DNA of 15,478 nt, taken from Pseudomonadota bacterium. GTDB lineage: Bacteria; Pseudomonadota; Alphaproteobacteria; Acetobacterales; Acetobacteraceae. The notes beneath the pieces were generated by a model. The model did no database searches. It worked only from the letters and a program-made list of their open reading frames with translations, and was not told where the DNA came from. Shown here in pieces: positions 1-5,525 of this stretch. Every line of letters starts with the position of its first letter. Position 1 is the first letter of the stretch. The stretch covers positions 1 through 15,478 of the forward strand of contig JAKBCH010000043.1 of NCBI GenBank assembly GCA_021808055.1, read 5' to 3'. The position numbers and the translations under genes were made by a program.

Positions 1-32
1 TCCTTGCCGGGGGAAAGCTTGCTGACGTCCAT
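1..32 (-). CDS. ppa: Inorganic pyrophosphatase, N-terminal fragment (cut by window edge)
   Basis: Only the first ten codons lie in the window, reading MDVSKLSPGK on the minus strand from an ATG at 30-32. This matches the conserved opening of bacterial family I soluble inorganic pyrophosphatases, which in alphaproteobacteria typically begin MD(I/V)SK(I/L)xPGK. The enzyme hydrolyses pyrophosphate to phosphate in the cytoplasm and pulls biosynthetic reactions forward. A good ribosome binding site (CAGGAG, nine bases before the ATG) supports the start. A sigma-70-like promoter lies at 63-92. The identification rests on ten residues plus the ribosome binding site, so the sequence left of the window must confirm it. 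Confidence 0.6.
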   Translation of the reverse strand, partial: MDVSKLSPGK

Positions 33-62
33 AGACCGGAACTCCTGTTGAAGACTGCGGCG

Positions 63-92
63 CGTATAACCCGGCCCGGCGCATCTTGCCAA
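63..92 (-). promoter_or_regulatory. Predicted sigma-70 promoter for the ppa-like gene
   Basis: On the minus strand there is a -35 box TTGGCA (plus-strand 87-92, five of six consensus bases), an 18-base spacer, and a -10 box TATACG (63-68, four of six). Transcription would start near position 56, giving a leader of about 24 nt that contains the CAGGAG ribosome binding site of the gene starting at 32. The arrangement is read by eye and untested. Confidence 0.45.
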
Positions 93-120
93 CGCGGCCA
101 TGGCTTGTATGGTGCGGCAG

Positions 121-142
121 CCTTTCAGGCCCTACTGAAAGG
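121..142. repeat. Perfect 8-bp hairpin just upstream of the tRNA gene
   Basis: CCTTTCAG (121-128) and CTGAAAGG (135-142) form a perfect 8-bp stem with a 6-nt loop, ending four bases before the mature tRNA 5' end at 147. It lies between the divergent ppa-like promoter and the tRNA. It could be a processing or transcription signal in the tRNA leader. There is no U-tract, so a terminator is unlikely. Confidence 0.5.
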
Positions 143-146
143 GTGT

Positions 147-222
147 GCGCCGGTAGCTCAACGGTTAGAGCGGACCGCTCATAACGGTTTGGCTGCGGGT
201 TCGATTCCTGCCCGGCGCACCA
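147..222 (+). tRNA. tRNA with CAT anticodon, probably tRNA-Ile2 (lysidine type)
   Basis: A complete 76-nt cloverleaf can be folded. The acceptor stem GCGCCGG (147-153) pairs with CCGGCGC (212-218). The D stem is GCTC/GAGC (156-159/168-171). The anticodon stem GACCG/CGGTT flanks the loop CTCATAA, with CAT at 180-182. The T arm is 195-211 with loop TTCGATT. The discriminator is A219 and CCA is encoded at 220-222. The fully paired 1-72 position and the lack of three consecutive G-C pairs in the anticodon stem argue against initiator tRNA-fMet. The acceptor pairs C4-G69 and C5-G68 are the pairs TilS lysidine synthetase favours in E. coli tRNA-Ile2, whereas elongator tRNA-Met has U4-A69 and A5-U68 there. 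Ile2, reading AUA after lysidine modification, is therefore the preferred identity; elongator Met is the alternative. Confidence 0.93.
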
Positions 223-232
223 GTTTCAGGTA

Positions 233-727
233 TTATTGCAGAGCTTCATCCCCCGCCAGCAGTGTCTGCAAATCGGCTTCTGCCCGGTTAATTTCCTCTT
301 GCAGAATCTCGGCCTGGGCCTCCAGCTTCATCGCCTCGTCCTGTAGGCCGAACATGTAGCCATTTTCTGGCTCAATCCGGGCGATCCGCGTCCGGAGCTG
401 GTGCTGCACCCCGGAAACCTCTTTCAAAAAGGCCAGCAACAGCGCGGCCCGGGTTTCTTGCGGGTAGTGGTGCCATTTATGCTGCATGGCAGCGTGGGTT
501 TCAGCGGCCAGCGCATAGGCCAAAGATGGGTTGTTTGGGTGGCAGGCATCCAGATCATGCCGCAGCTTGGCAACAGCGGTGCCGATTTCAGCCATCGCCG
601 CGGTTTCGGGCACGCCCGGCAGCTTGCCGCTAACATAGCCAGCAAAAGAGAATGTAGCGCTGCTTGCGGTGTCGTCGGCGGATTTCCCCATTTCGTCCTG
701 GCTCCGGCTGGCGTCTCTCGTGGCCAT
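233..727 (-). CDS. Hypothetical coiled-coil protein (164 aa)
   Basis: I do not recognise the family. The 164-residue product has a polar, Ser/Asp-rich N-terminus (about residues 1-25) and an alpha-helical middle with a His/Trp-rich stretch (HKWHHYPQET, about 83-92). Its C-terminal third, about 118-160, is rich in Glu, Gln, Leu and Ala and looks like a coiled coil. There is no signal peptide or membrane segment, so it is probably cytoplasmic. The TAA stop at 233-235 lies ten bases past the 3' end of the convergent tRNA. The start ATG (725-727) has no strong Shine-Dalgarno sequence; a perfect inverted repeat at 734-769 lies immediately upstream. Competing frames are shorter or overlap the tRNA, and this frame has the most protein-like composition. 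The function is unknown. Confidence 0.6.
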   Translation of the reverse strand: MATRDASRSQDEMGKSADDTASSATFSFAGYVSGKLPGVPETAAMAEIGTAVAKLRHDLDACHPNNPSLAYALAAETHAAMQHKWHHYPQETRAALLLAFLKEVSGVQHQLRTRIARIEPENGYMFGLQDEAMKLEAQAEILQEEINRAEADLQTLLAGDEALQ

Positions 728-733
728 CTGGAG

Positions 734-769
734 TCATGCAAATATCAAGGTGCTGAGATATTTGCATGA
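734..769. promoter_or_regulatory. Perfect 13-bp inverted repeat upstream of the hypothetical gene
   Basis: TCATGCAAATATC (734-746) is exactly repeated inverted as GATATTTGCATGA (757-769) with a 10-base spacer. It begins seven bases upstream of the ATG at 727, so it covers the leader or core promoter of the leftward gene. The AT-rich perfect arms and the position suggest an operator or a translation-blocking hairpin rather than a terminator. No regulator gene is adjacent, so the binding protein is unknown. Confidence 0.5.
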
Positions 770-908
770 AGATGATTCCGGGCAGGCGGCCACACGCCTA
801 CCTCAACACCTTAGGCTAACACCACCTCCAAGGTGAACGAAGTTACAAATATGTTATGGCCACGACATTGTTCTTTACAGAACCATGCGCTCGAATTTTC
901 AAGACATT

Positions 909-940
909 CGAGAGGAGAGACTGATTAGTCTCCCCTCTCG
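909..940 (-). terminator. Hairpin terminator after the amidohydrolase gene
   Basis: A 14-bp stem (909-922 with 927-940) closes a 4-nt loop GATT. On the plus strand there is one A-C mismatch (916/933). In a minus-strand RNA this becomes a G-U wobble, so the stem is fully paired only in the leftward transcript. It lies 23 bases after the TAG stop (964-966) of the amidohydrolase gene. The downstream bases are AT-rich but lack a real U-tract, so efficiency is uncertain. An overlapping 7-bp repeat (CTCGAAT at 890-896, ATTCGAG at 906-912) allows an alternative fold. Confidence 0.6.
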
Positions 941-963
941 CGCGAGGTCAGGCTAAAATATTA

Positions 964-2148
964 CTATATTGAAAAGAATTTTTTGGCGCAACCTGCGATG
1001 ATCCAATCCCGTTCGGCGTGGGGAACGCCTCTGAAATTTTGCTCGATCGTCTTGTGTGAATGTGGGAAGGTTGTCTCAGAATGTGGATAATCTGATGACC
1101 ACATTATATTTCGTCCGCCAGGCTGATGCCGCAACTGTACGCCGATCGGATCGCTGATGAACGAAGCATAGACGTTTTGGTCGAAGTAATAACTGGGTGG
1201 ATGGGCGATGTTACATTCCGTCCAGTAGCGCTGCATGTCCCAGGTGCGATCCATATAGTTGGCTGCCCAGGGAATCCATCCTACGCCAGCCTCAATCAAC
1301 CCAATGCGCAAATTCGGAAAACGGTCAAACACGCCACCATAAATCATGATGGCGGGCATTTCCAGCATGGCTGGTTTGCCCATTACGACATCCGGCAAGA
1401 AGTTGGTTTTGTCCGTAAAGCGGGATACGCGCGCGCCAAGATGGAAGGTAACGGCCAAGTCAAGATCGCAAGCTGCGGCCCAAAGCGGGTCGAATTCCGC
1501 ATCGCGATATTGCCGGAGGCTTTGCGCATCGCCCGAAAGCGCTTGATATTGTGAGAGAGCTTTGTTCAGTGTGCTTGCCGTTTGCGGAAAAGCCGGAATA
1601 TTCACGGCCACGGCACCGCTGCGCTTGGCATCATGCATCATGGCGATGGTTTGGTCCACATCCATAACCGGCAAAAAAGCCGCATATTTCAAACGCTTCG
1701 GGTTTTCGCTGCAAAAATCCGCCACCCAACGGTTATAGGCGCCGAAACTACTGGTATACAGGTCCATATTCCCCGTCTGCAACGGTCCGCCGCCAAACAC
1801 GATGGCCACGTCCACTCCGTCTTTGTCCATGTCGCGGAGCCGTTGCGGCGCCATCCAGCCGCCCAGGCGCATATCGGACAGCTTTCCCGCATTGCGGTAC
1901 TCCTTGGCGGAGCGCCCAGCCTGAGACTGCATCAGATGAACCTTGCGCCGTGCTCCTTCAAACACGACATAATCAAACTCGCCGTCGCTCTCCACCACAG
2001 GGGCCAGCTCGCGGAATTTGGGCGGCAAGTAGTCGCGCCACATGCCGGGCGGGGGGGTCACGTGTACATCGGCATCAATCACAAAATCGGCCACACGGGG
2101 CTCTGCTTCCACGTCCCGGTTGGCGTCAATTATCTCTGTGGCATCCAT
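964..2148 (-). CDS. Amidohydrolase family 2 (ACMSD-like TIM-barrel) enzyme
   Basis: This 394-residue cytoplasmic protein belongs to the amidohydrolase-2 (PF04909) group of metal-dependent hydrolases and non-oxidative decarboxylases, related to ACMSD and gamma-resorcylate decarboxylase. Visible motifs are the N-terminal metal motif D-x-H (D27, H29 in DADVHV), a barrel His at 236 (TFHLGA), and the C-terminal SSDYPH motif with Asp353 and His356. I chose the ATG at 2146-2148 because AGGAGG lies six bases upstream; the longer frame to 2205 has no such signal and would run into the promoter. It is the last gene of a leftward catabolic set whose other members (CoA-transferase, FAH enzyme) lie upstream. 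It has its own predicted promoter with a TetR-type operator at 2220-2233. The substrate is not deducible; a C-C bond hydrolysis or decarboxylation step is an inference. Confidence 0.88.
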   Translation of the reverse strand: MDATEIIDANRDVEAEPRVADFVIDADVHVTPPPGMWRDYLPPKFRELAPVVESDGEFDYVVFEGARRKVHLMQSQAGRSAKEYRNAGKLSDMRLGGWMAPQRLRDMDKDGVDVAIVFGGGPLQTGNMDLYTSSFGAYNRWVADFCSENPKRLKYAAFLPVMDVDQTIAMMHDAKRSGAVAVNIPAFPQTASTLNKALSQYQALSGDAQSLRQYRDAEFDPLWAAACDLDLAVTFHLGARVSRFTDKTNFLPDVVMGKPAMLEMPAIMIYGGVFDRFPNLRIGLIEAGVGWIPWAANYMDRTWDMQRYWTECNIAHPPSYYFDQNVYASFISDPIGVQLRHQPGGRNIMWSSDYPHSETTFPHSHKTIEQNFRGVPHAERDWIIAGCAKKFFSI

Positions 2149-2195
2149 TCTATCCTCCTGATTTTGGGCTTGCGCCGCGGCGTTTGCATTCAAGG

Positions 2196-2224
2196 AGCCT
2201 AGCAAAAAATTAAAATTGTAGCAA
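2196..2224 (-). promoter_or_regulatory. Predicted promoter of the amidohydrolase gene
   Basis: On the minus strand TTGCTA (2219-2224) and TAGGCT (2196-2201) are separated by 17 bases. Transcription would start near 2189, about 40 nt before the ATG at 2148. The -35 box lies inside the palindrome at 2220-2233, so a protein bound there would block RNA polymerase. The boxes are only moderate matches to consensus. Confidence 0.45.
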
Positions 2225-2233
2225 GCGCTTGGT
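2220..2233. promoter_or_regulatory. Predicted TetR (KstR2-like) operator, site 1
   Basis: AGCAAGCGCTTGGT contains the perfect 10-bp palindrome CAAGCGCTTG and fits the pattern AnCAAGnnCTTGnT described for mycobacterial KstR2. The same 12 bases CAAGCGCTTGGT recur at 4399-4410 in front of the CoA-transferase gene and tetR. It sits in the 105-bp gap between the FAH gene and the amidohydrolase gene and overlaps the -35 box of the latter. Repression by the nearby TetR protein is inferred. Confidence 0.7.
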
Positions 2234-2253
2234 TTTTATCCTGTGTGGCGGCT

Positions 2254-3093
2254 TCATTGGGCCAGTGGCGAGGCTGACACGGATATATCCATGCGGCCAA
2301 TGCGTGGAATATCAAGGCTCATCACATCACCGGGCATCACCGGTGCCACGTCGGCAGCGCCCGAGAAAATCACATCGCCAGGGTACAGCGTCATGGCTGA
2401 GGAGGCGAAAGCCACAAGCTGTGCGGGGCTGCCGGTCAAATCGCCAAAAGCGCGCTGCCCGCGCAATTCGCCATTCACCCGGAATTCGTACGCCAGGCTG
2501 GATGGGTCGGGAATTTCATCTCCGGTCACCAGCCACGGGCCAAGCACGCCGTAACTGTCAAAAGATTTACAGAAGCAGAAAAACTCCTTTTGTTCTTTCA
2601 TGGTCATATCCATGCCGCCCGTGTAGCCGGCCACATAATCCAGCGCCTCGGCCTCGCTCACATTGCTGCAGGTCCGGCCTATCACAATCGCCAGTTCCGG
2701 TTCGTGCAATGTGGTACGGCTGGTCCAGCGTATGTGCACGCCCTCATCCGCCCCAGCCATCGCGCTGGTTGCCTTGAATAAGAATCCCAGCACCCCGAGC
2801 GGCGCGCCGTGGTGCTTCCAATTTCCCACACCGCAGATGAATTTCCCGGGATTTGCCACGGGCGACAGCAATTTTACCGCCGCCCGGGGCAGAGCGGGGG
2901 AGCTTTTCGCCGCCTGTTCAATCAAGGGCCGTAGCCGTGGCAGGCTGGCCAGGAATAAATCCTCGCGCGGTAAGGGCCAGGTTACGGCGGGCAGTTCGCG
3001 CGTCACATCTGTTACGTCGTGTATCGCCTCTCCGTTCACCAGGCCCAGGCGAGGCAAATTTTCTTCTGGCAGCATAAAACGGCAAATTTTCAT
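2254..3093 (-). CDS. Fumarylacetoacetate hydrolase (FAH) family protein
   Basis: The 279-residue protein is a member of the FAH superfamily, which cleaves C-C bonds in diketo acids or hydrates/decarboxylates 2-oxo acids using Mg or Mn. The metal ligands are visible: E131-x-E133 in HEPELAIVIG and D162 in GGMDMT, followed by K176 in KSFDSYGVLGPW. The typical C-terminal strand GDVIFSGAADVAPVMPGDV follows at about 239-257. Many relatives have a TGTP-type motif where this protein has SGAA. The ATG at 3091-3093 has TAGGAT upstream and leaves a 16-bp gap after the CoA-transferase stop (3110-3112); a longer frame to 3132 would overlap that gene. It is co-oriented with the CoA-transferase gene and very likely in the same transcript. 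The exact substrate is unknown. Confidence 0.88.
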   Translation of the reverse strand: MKICRFMLPEENLPRLGLVNGEAIHDVTDVTRELPAVTWPLPREDLFLASLPRLRPLIEQAAKSSPALPRAAVKLLSPVANPGKFICGVGNWKHHGAPLGVLGFLFKATSAMAGADEGVHIRWTSRTTLHEPELAIVIGRTCSNVSEAEALDYVAGYTGGMDMTMKEQKEFFCFCKSFDSYGVLGPWLVTGDEIPDPSSLAYEFRVNGELRGQRAFGDLTGSPAQLVAFASSAMTLYPGDVIFSGAADVAPVMPGDVMSLDIPRIGRMDISVSASPLAQ

Positions 3094-3109
3094 GGCATAT
3101 CCTAAAGGT

Positions 3110-4324
3110 TTATTGCACGGCGGCACAGGCACGCAGCCGTGACACGTCTTGCGGTGTCAGCCCTAGCCCGTACAGAATCTCATCTGTGTGTTCGCCCAGT
3201 TGCGGCGCCCGCCGCGGCTCAAGCGGTGCGCTGCGTCCATCAAAACCCACCGGCCCGCTGGCCAATGTCACGTTAGAGCCATCTTGCACCGTTACATCAA
3301 ACAAATACCCGTTGGCTGCCGCCTGCGGGTCTTCCGCCACCTCGTGGATGGTTTTCACCAACTCCCAGGGAGCGTCCCAGCCCTCAAACAGCGGCTTCCA
3401 ATCCGCCCAGTCCCGCACCGCCACGGTGGCACTGAATTCACCAATCAGCGCCGCGCCATTTTCCACCCGGGCCCGGCTTGTGGCAAAGCGCGGATCGCCG
3501 GCCAATTCCTCGCGCCCCAGCAAGCGGCAGAGTGAAAGCCAATAGCGCTCCGGGTCCAGCAGCATCAGCTGAATGAATCGGCCATCACGTGTCTTGTAGG
3601 CGGTGGTCAGGGGAAAGCGCGATGCCTGACTGGTTGCCGCCATTTGTTCCGGCGTTTGCACCTGGCTCAGCACCACATCGGCCGAGAGTATCCACATGGC
3701 CGATGCCAGCAGAGATATATCCACCACCGATGGCTCACCTGTCTGTGCCCGTTTGAACAACGCCCCGGCAATGCCATAGGCCACGGCAACGGAAGATGCA
3801 TGGTCTCCCAGTGCCGGGCGTGGCCGCAACGGGGCATCCGCATTCGCCACATTCAGCATGTGCGCAAATCCACCGCGCGCCCAAAAGGCCGAGGCGTCAA
3901 ATCCCGCCTTGCCGGCCTCTTTGCCGCGGAACCCCACGCCATTGCCGCGTACATAGATCAGCTTCGGGTTGCGCGCGCGCAATGCCTTTACGTCAAAACC
4001 AAGCCGTTCTATGGCCGGAGGGCGCAGGCTGGTGAGGAATACATCCGCAGTTTCGATCAGGCGCAGAAACACGTCACGACCCGCAGCGGTTTTCAGGTCG
4101 ATGGCCACGCTTTTCTTGCCGCGGTTATTCAGCTCCATCGAAAGATTGGCCGATTTAGTTGCCCGCCCATCGGCAATCTTTAATGTCCGGTACGGGTCGC
4201 CTGCCCCCGGAGGCTCTATATGGATGACCTCCGCCCCTTGGTCCGCCAGCAAGGCCCCGGCGGCGGGCACAAATACAAATTGCGCCAGTTCCACCACCCG
4301 GACGCCAGAAAACGCACCCATCAT
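3110..4324 (-). CDS. CaiB/BaiF family (class III) CoA-transferase
   Basis: The 404-residue protein has the class III CoA-transferase signature. It opens with GVRVVELAQFVFVPAAGALLADQGAEV at about 7-33, then has IEPPGAGDP, NRGKKSVAIDLK and an AGFDASAFWARGG motif with the expected catalytic Asp at 143. These enzymes move CoA from an acyl-CoA donor to a carboxylic acid through an aspartyl-CoA anhydride, which would activate a catabolic acid in the cytoplasm. Two adjacent ATGs (4322-4324 and 4319-4321) follow GTGGGGAG; the second gives better spacing, a one-residue difference. It is first in the leftward set and is followed 16 bp later by the FAH gene. The intergenic region with tetR holds an operator at 4397-4410 and a CATAAT -10-like hexamer at 4390-4395 on the minus strand. 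Confidence 0.9.
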   Translation of the reverse strand: MMGAFSGVRVVELAQFVFVPAAGALLADQGAEVIHIEPPGAGDPYRTLKIADGRATKSANLSMELNNRGKKSVAIDLKTAAGRDVFLRLIETADVFLTSLRPPAIERLGFDVKALRARNPKLIYVRGNGVGFRGKEAGKAGFDASAFWARGGFAHMLNVANADAPLRPRPALGDHASSVAVAYGIAGALFKRAQTGEPSVVDISLLASAMWILSADVVLSQVQTPEQMAATSQASRFPLTTAYKTRDGRFIQLMLLDPERYWLSLCRLLGREELAGDPRFATSRARVENGAALIGEFSATVAVRDWADWKPLFEGWDAPWELVKTIHEVAEDPQAAANGYLFDVTVQDGSNVTLASGPVGFDGRSAPLEPRRAPQLGEHTDEILYGLGLTPQDVSRLRACAAVQ

Positions 4325-4372
4325 CTCCCCACTCCCTATTCGTGGCGGTAAAAATTCACGGCCCGGCCACGG

Positions 4373-4401
4373 TTGCTGTTGCTGCCTAAATTATGTATCA
4401 A
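4373..4401 (+). promoter_or_regulatory. Predicted rightward promoter for the leader ORF and tetR
   Basis: TTGCTG (4373-4378), a 17-base spacer and TATCAA (4396-4401) form a plausible sigma-70 promoter. The -10 box overlaps the palindromic operator at 4397-4410, which would give autoregulation. It would drive the 31-codon ORF at 4459 and tetR at 4572. The hexamers are moderate matches. Confidence 0.4.
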
Positions 4402-4410
4402 GCGCTTGGT
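4397..4410. promoter_or_regulatory. Predicted TetR (KstR2-like) operator, site 2
   Basis: ATCAAGCGCTTGGT fits AnCAAGnnCTTGnT and contains the same perfect CAAGCGCTTG core as the site at 2220-2233. It lies in the divergent region between the CoA-transferase gene and tetR, overlaps the predicted rightward -10 box and is next to a CATAAT on the minus strand. This is the expected place for an operator controlling both directions. Confidence 0.72.
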
Positions 4411-4458
4411 AAAATATCCATGGGCGCTATCGCCGTCAAGCACAGCGGGGAGGTGGTC

Positions 4459-4554
4459 ATGAAAGTTCCACCGCTGGTCGCGTTAATATCCGTGGTTTGC
4501 TATGGGGTCTTTTCATATGCCACGCCGCTGTCTTCCGGCTGGTGGCGCGGCTAG
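4459..4554 (+). CDS. Candidate 31-aa hydrophobic leader peptide upstream of tetR
   Basis: An ATG at 4459-4461 follows GGGGAGG with a five-base gap, the best ribosome binding site in this intergenic region. The frame runs 31 codons to a TAG at 4552-4554. The peptide begins MKVPPLVALISVVCYGVF, has one hydrophobic stretch (about residues 5-20), and ends in a Ser/Gly/Trp-rich tail. The stop is embedded in TAGGAGGA, the purine-rich sequence just upstream of the tetR start codons, so its translation could be coupled to that of tetR. It is in a different frame from tetR. No homologue is recognised, and a chance ORF of this length is possible; the strong Shine-Dalgarno sequence and the stop position are the evidence. 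Confidence 0.45.
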   Translation: MKVPPLVALISVVCYGVFSYATPLSSGWWRG

Positions 4555-4571
4555 GAGGAATGAGGGGCAGG

Positions 4572-5336
4572 ATGGCGGAAGATACTAAACAGGCTAGGCT
4601 GTCTGGGGCCAAAACAGCACCAAAAGCCGCTGCCGCGCAGCAGCTTAAGGCGGCTCCAAAAACTGGTAAAATCGATCGCCGTACCCGCATTCTTCAGGCC
4701 GCTACCCATCGCTTCGCTGAATGCGGGTTCGATTTCACCACCGTCCGCCAGATTGCCGATGATGTTGGAATTCTTTCAGGCAGCCTCTATCATCACTTTG
4801 CCACCAAGGATGAGATGCTGCACGAGATCGTGCGCGGCGCGGTTCAGCAGTTGCGTGGCACTGTCAAACGTATTGCCGCAGCACCGGTCAGTGCCGAGCG
4901 CAGGCTGGTCGCTCTGGTGCTGTTCGAGCTGGATGAGATGACGCGCAACCAGCAAGTCCACGCCATCCTTACGAATAGCCGCCGTTTCTTCCGGGGTAAC
5001 CCGGAATTTGCCTATGTCGTAGAGGCCAAGAAGGAGAATTTCTACGCCTGGAAGCGCGTGCTGAAGGACGGCATCGATGCCAGGCTTTTTAAGCCGGAAA
5101 TCGATCCATTCCTGACCATCCTCACCATTTCCCGCATGCTTAACACCGCGGCGGATTGGTACAGAAACGAGGATGTCTATGTTTCCGGCTCGGGCGAGTC
5201 GGATAAACCCTATACGCTCGACAAGGTGAAGGATTTCCATCTCGACTTTATTCTCAACGCCATACGTTTGCCGTCCCGCACCGCTGAACCCATCCCGCGG
5301 CAGGACGGCGAGGCGCTGGCCAGCATTACGGCCTGA
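4572..5336 (+). CDS. TetR family transcriptional repressor (KstR2-like)
   Basis: The protein is 254 residues from the ATG at 4572. A Lys/Ala-rich N-terminal tail (1-34) precedes the TetR helix-turn-helix domain at about 35-85, with TTVRQIADDVGILSGSLYHHF at 56-76 as the recognition region. The remaining ~170 residues form the ligand-binding and dimer domain, which resembles the C-terminal domain of KstR2-type regulators of acyl-CoA catabolism. Start choice is uncertain. ATG 4560 sits only one base after AGGAGG, while ATG 4572 follows GAGGGG by four bases. The frame to 4497 is unlikely because it crosses the leader ORF. It is divergent from the CoA-transferase gene. Two AnCAAGnnCTTGnT palindromes (2220, 4397) are its probable operators, and a CoA thioester its probable inducer; both are inferred. 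Confidence 0.9.
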   Translation: MAEDTKQARLSGAKTAPKAAAAQQLKAAPKTGKIDRRTRILQAATHRFAECGFDFTTVRQIADDVGILSGSLYHHFATKDEMLHEIVRGAVQQLRGTVKRIAAAPVSAERRLVALVLFELDEMTRNQQVHAILTNSRRFFRGNPEFAYVVEAKKENFYAWKRVLKDGIDARLFKPEIDPFLTILTISRMLNTAADWYRNEDVYVSGSGESDKPYTLDKVKDFHLDFILNAIRLPSRTAEPIPRQDGEALASITA

Positions 5337-5525
5337 CACGCTTTATCTAGCGCCGCCCCTGTGACGGCCCGCATAAATTGTGCAAAGAGCAGGGCCATGT
5401 GGACGCAGAACACAGGCCGGCAGGCCGCAAACCGTGGCAACTCCCTTCTTACAGGTCAGGCAAGGACCGCTGCGCGCTCGTGCCGGCATGTTGTTCTTGG
5501 TATCAAATTTAAGGAAATCAGTTAG

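Noticed and set aside
48..359. 103-codon plus-strand frame at the left end
   Set aside because: It runs straight through the complete tRNA gene (147-222) and the end of the opposite hypothetical gene.
1582..2202. 206-codon plus-strand frame opposite the amidohydrolase gene
   Set aside because: It is antisense to a well-recognised enzyme and has a His/Arg-rich composition typical of shadow frames, with no ribosome binding site or domain.
4452..4473. GGTGG/CCACC inverted repeat at the start of the leader ORF
   Set aside because: It has only five base pairs with an 11-base gap, weak in this GC context; it may affect the leader ribosome binding site but cannot be claimed from sequence.
5337..5525. 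Possible gene or promoter between tetR and ettA
   Set aside because: The only frames are short minus-strand shadows without ribosome binding sites, and no convincing -35/-10 pair or hairpin was found beyond the TAAGGAAA site before ettA.
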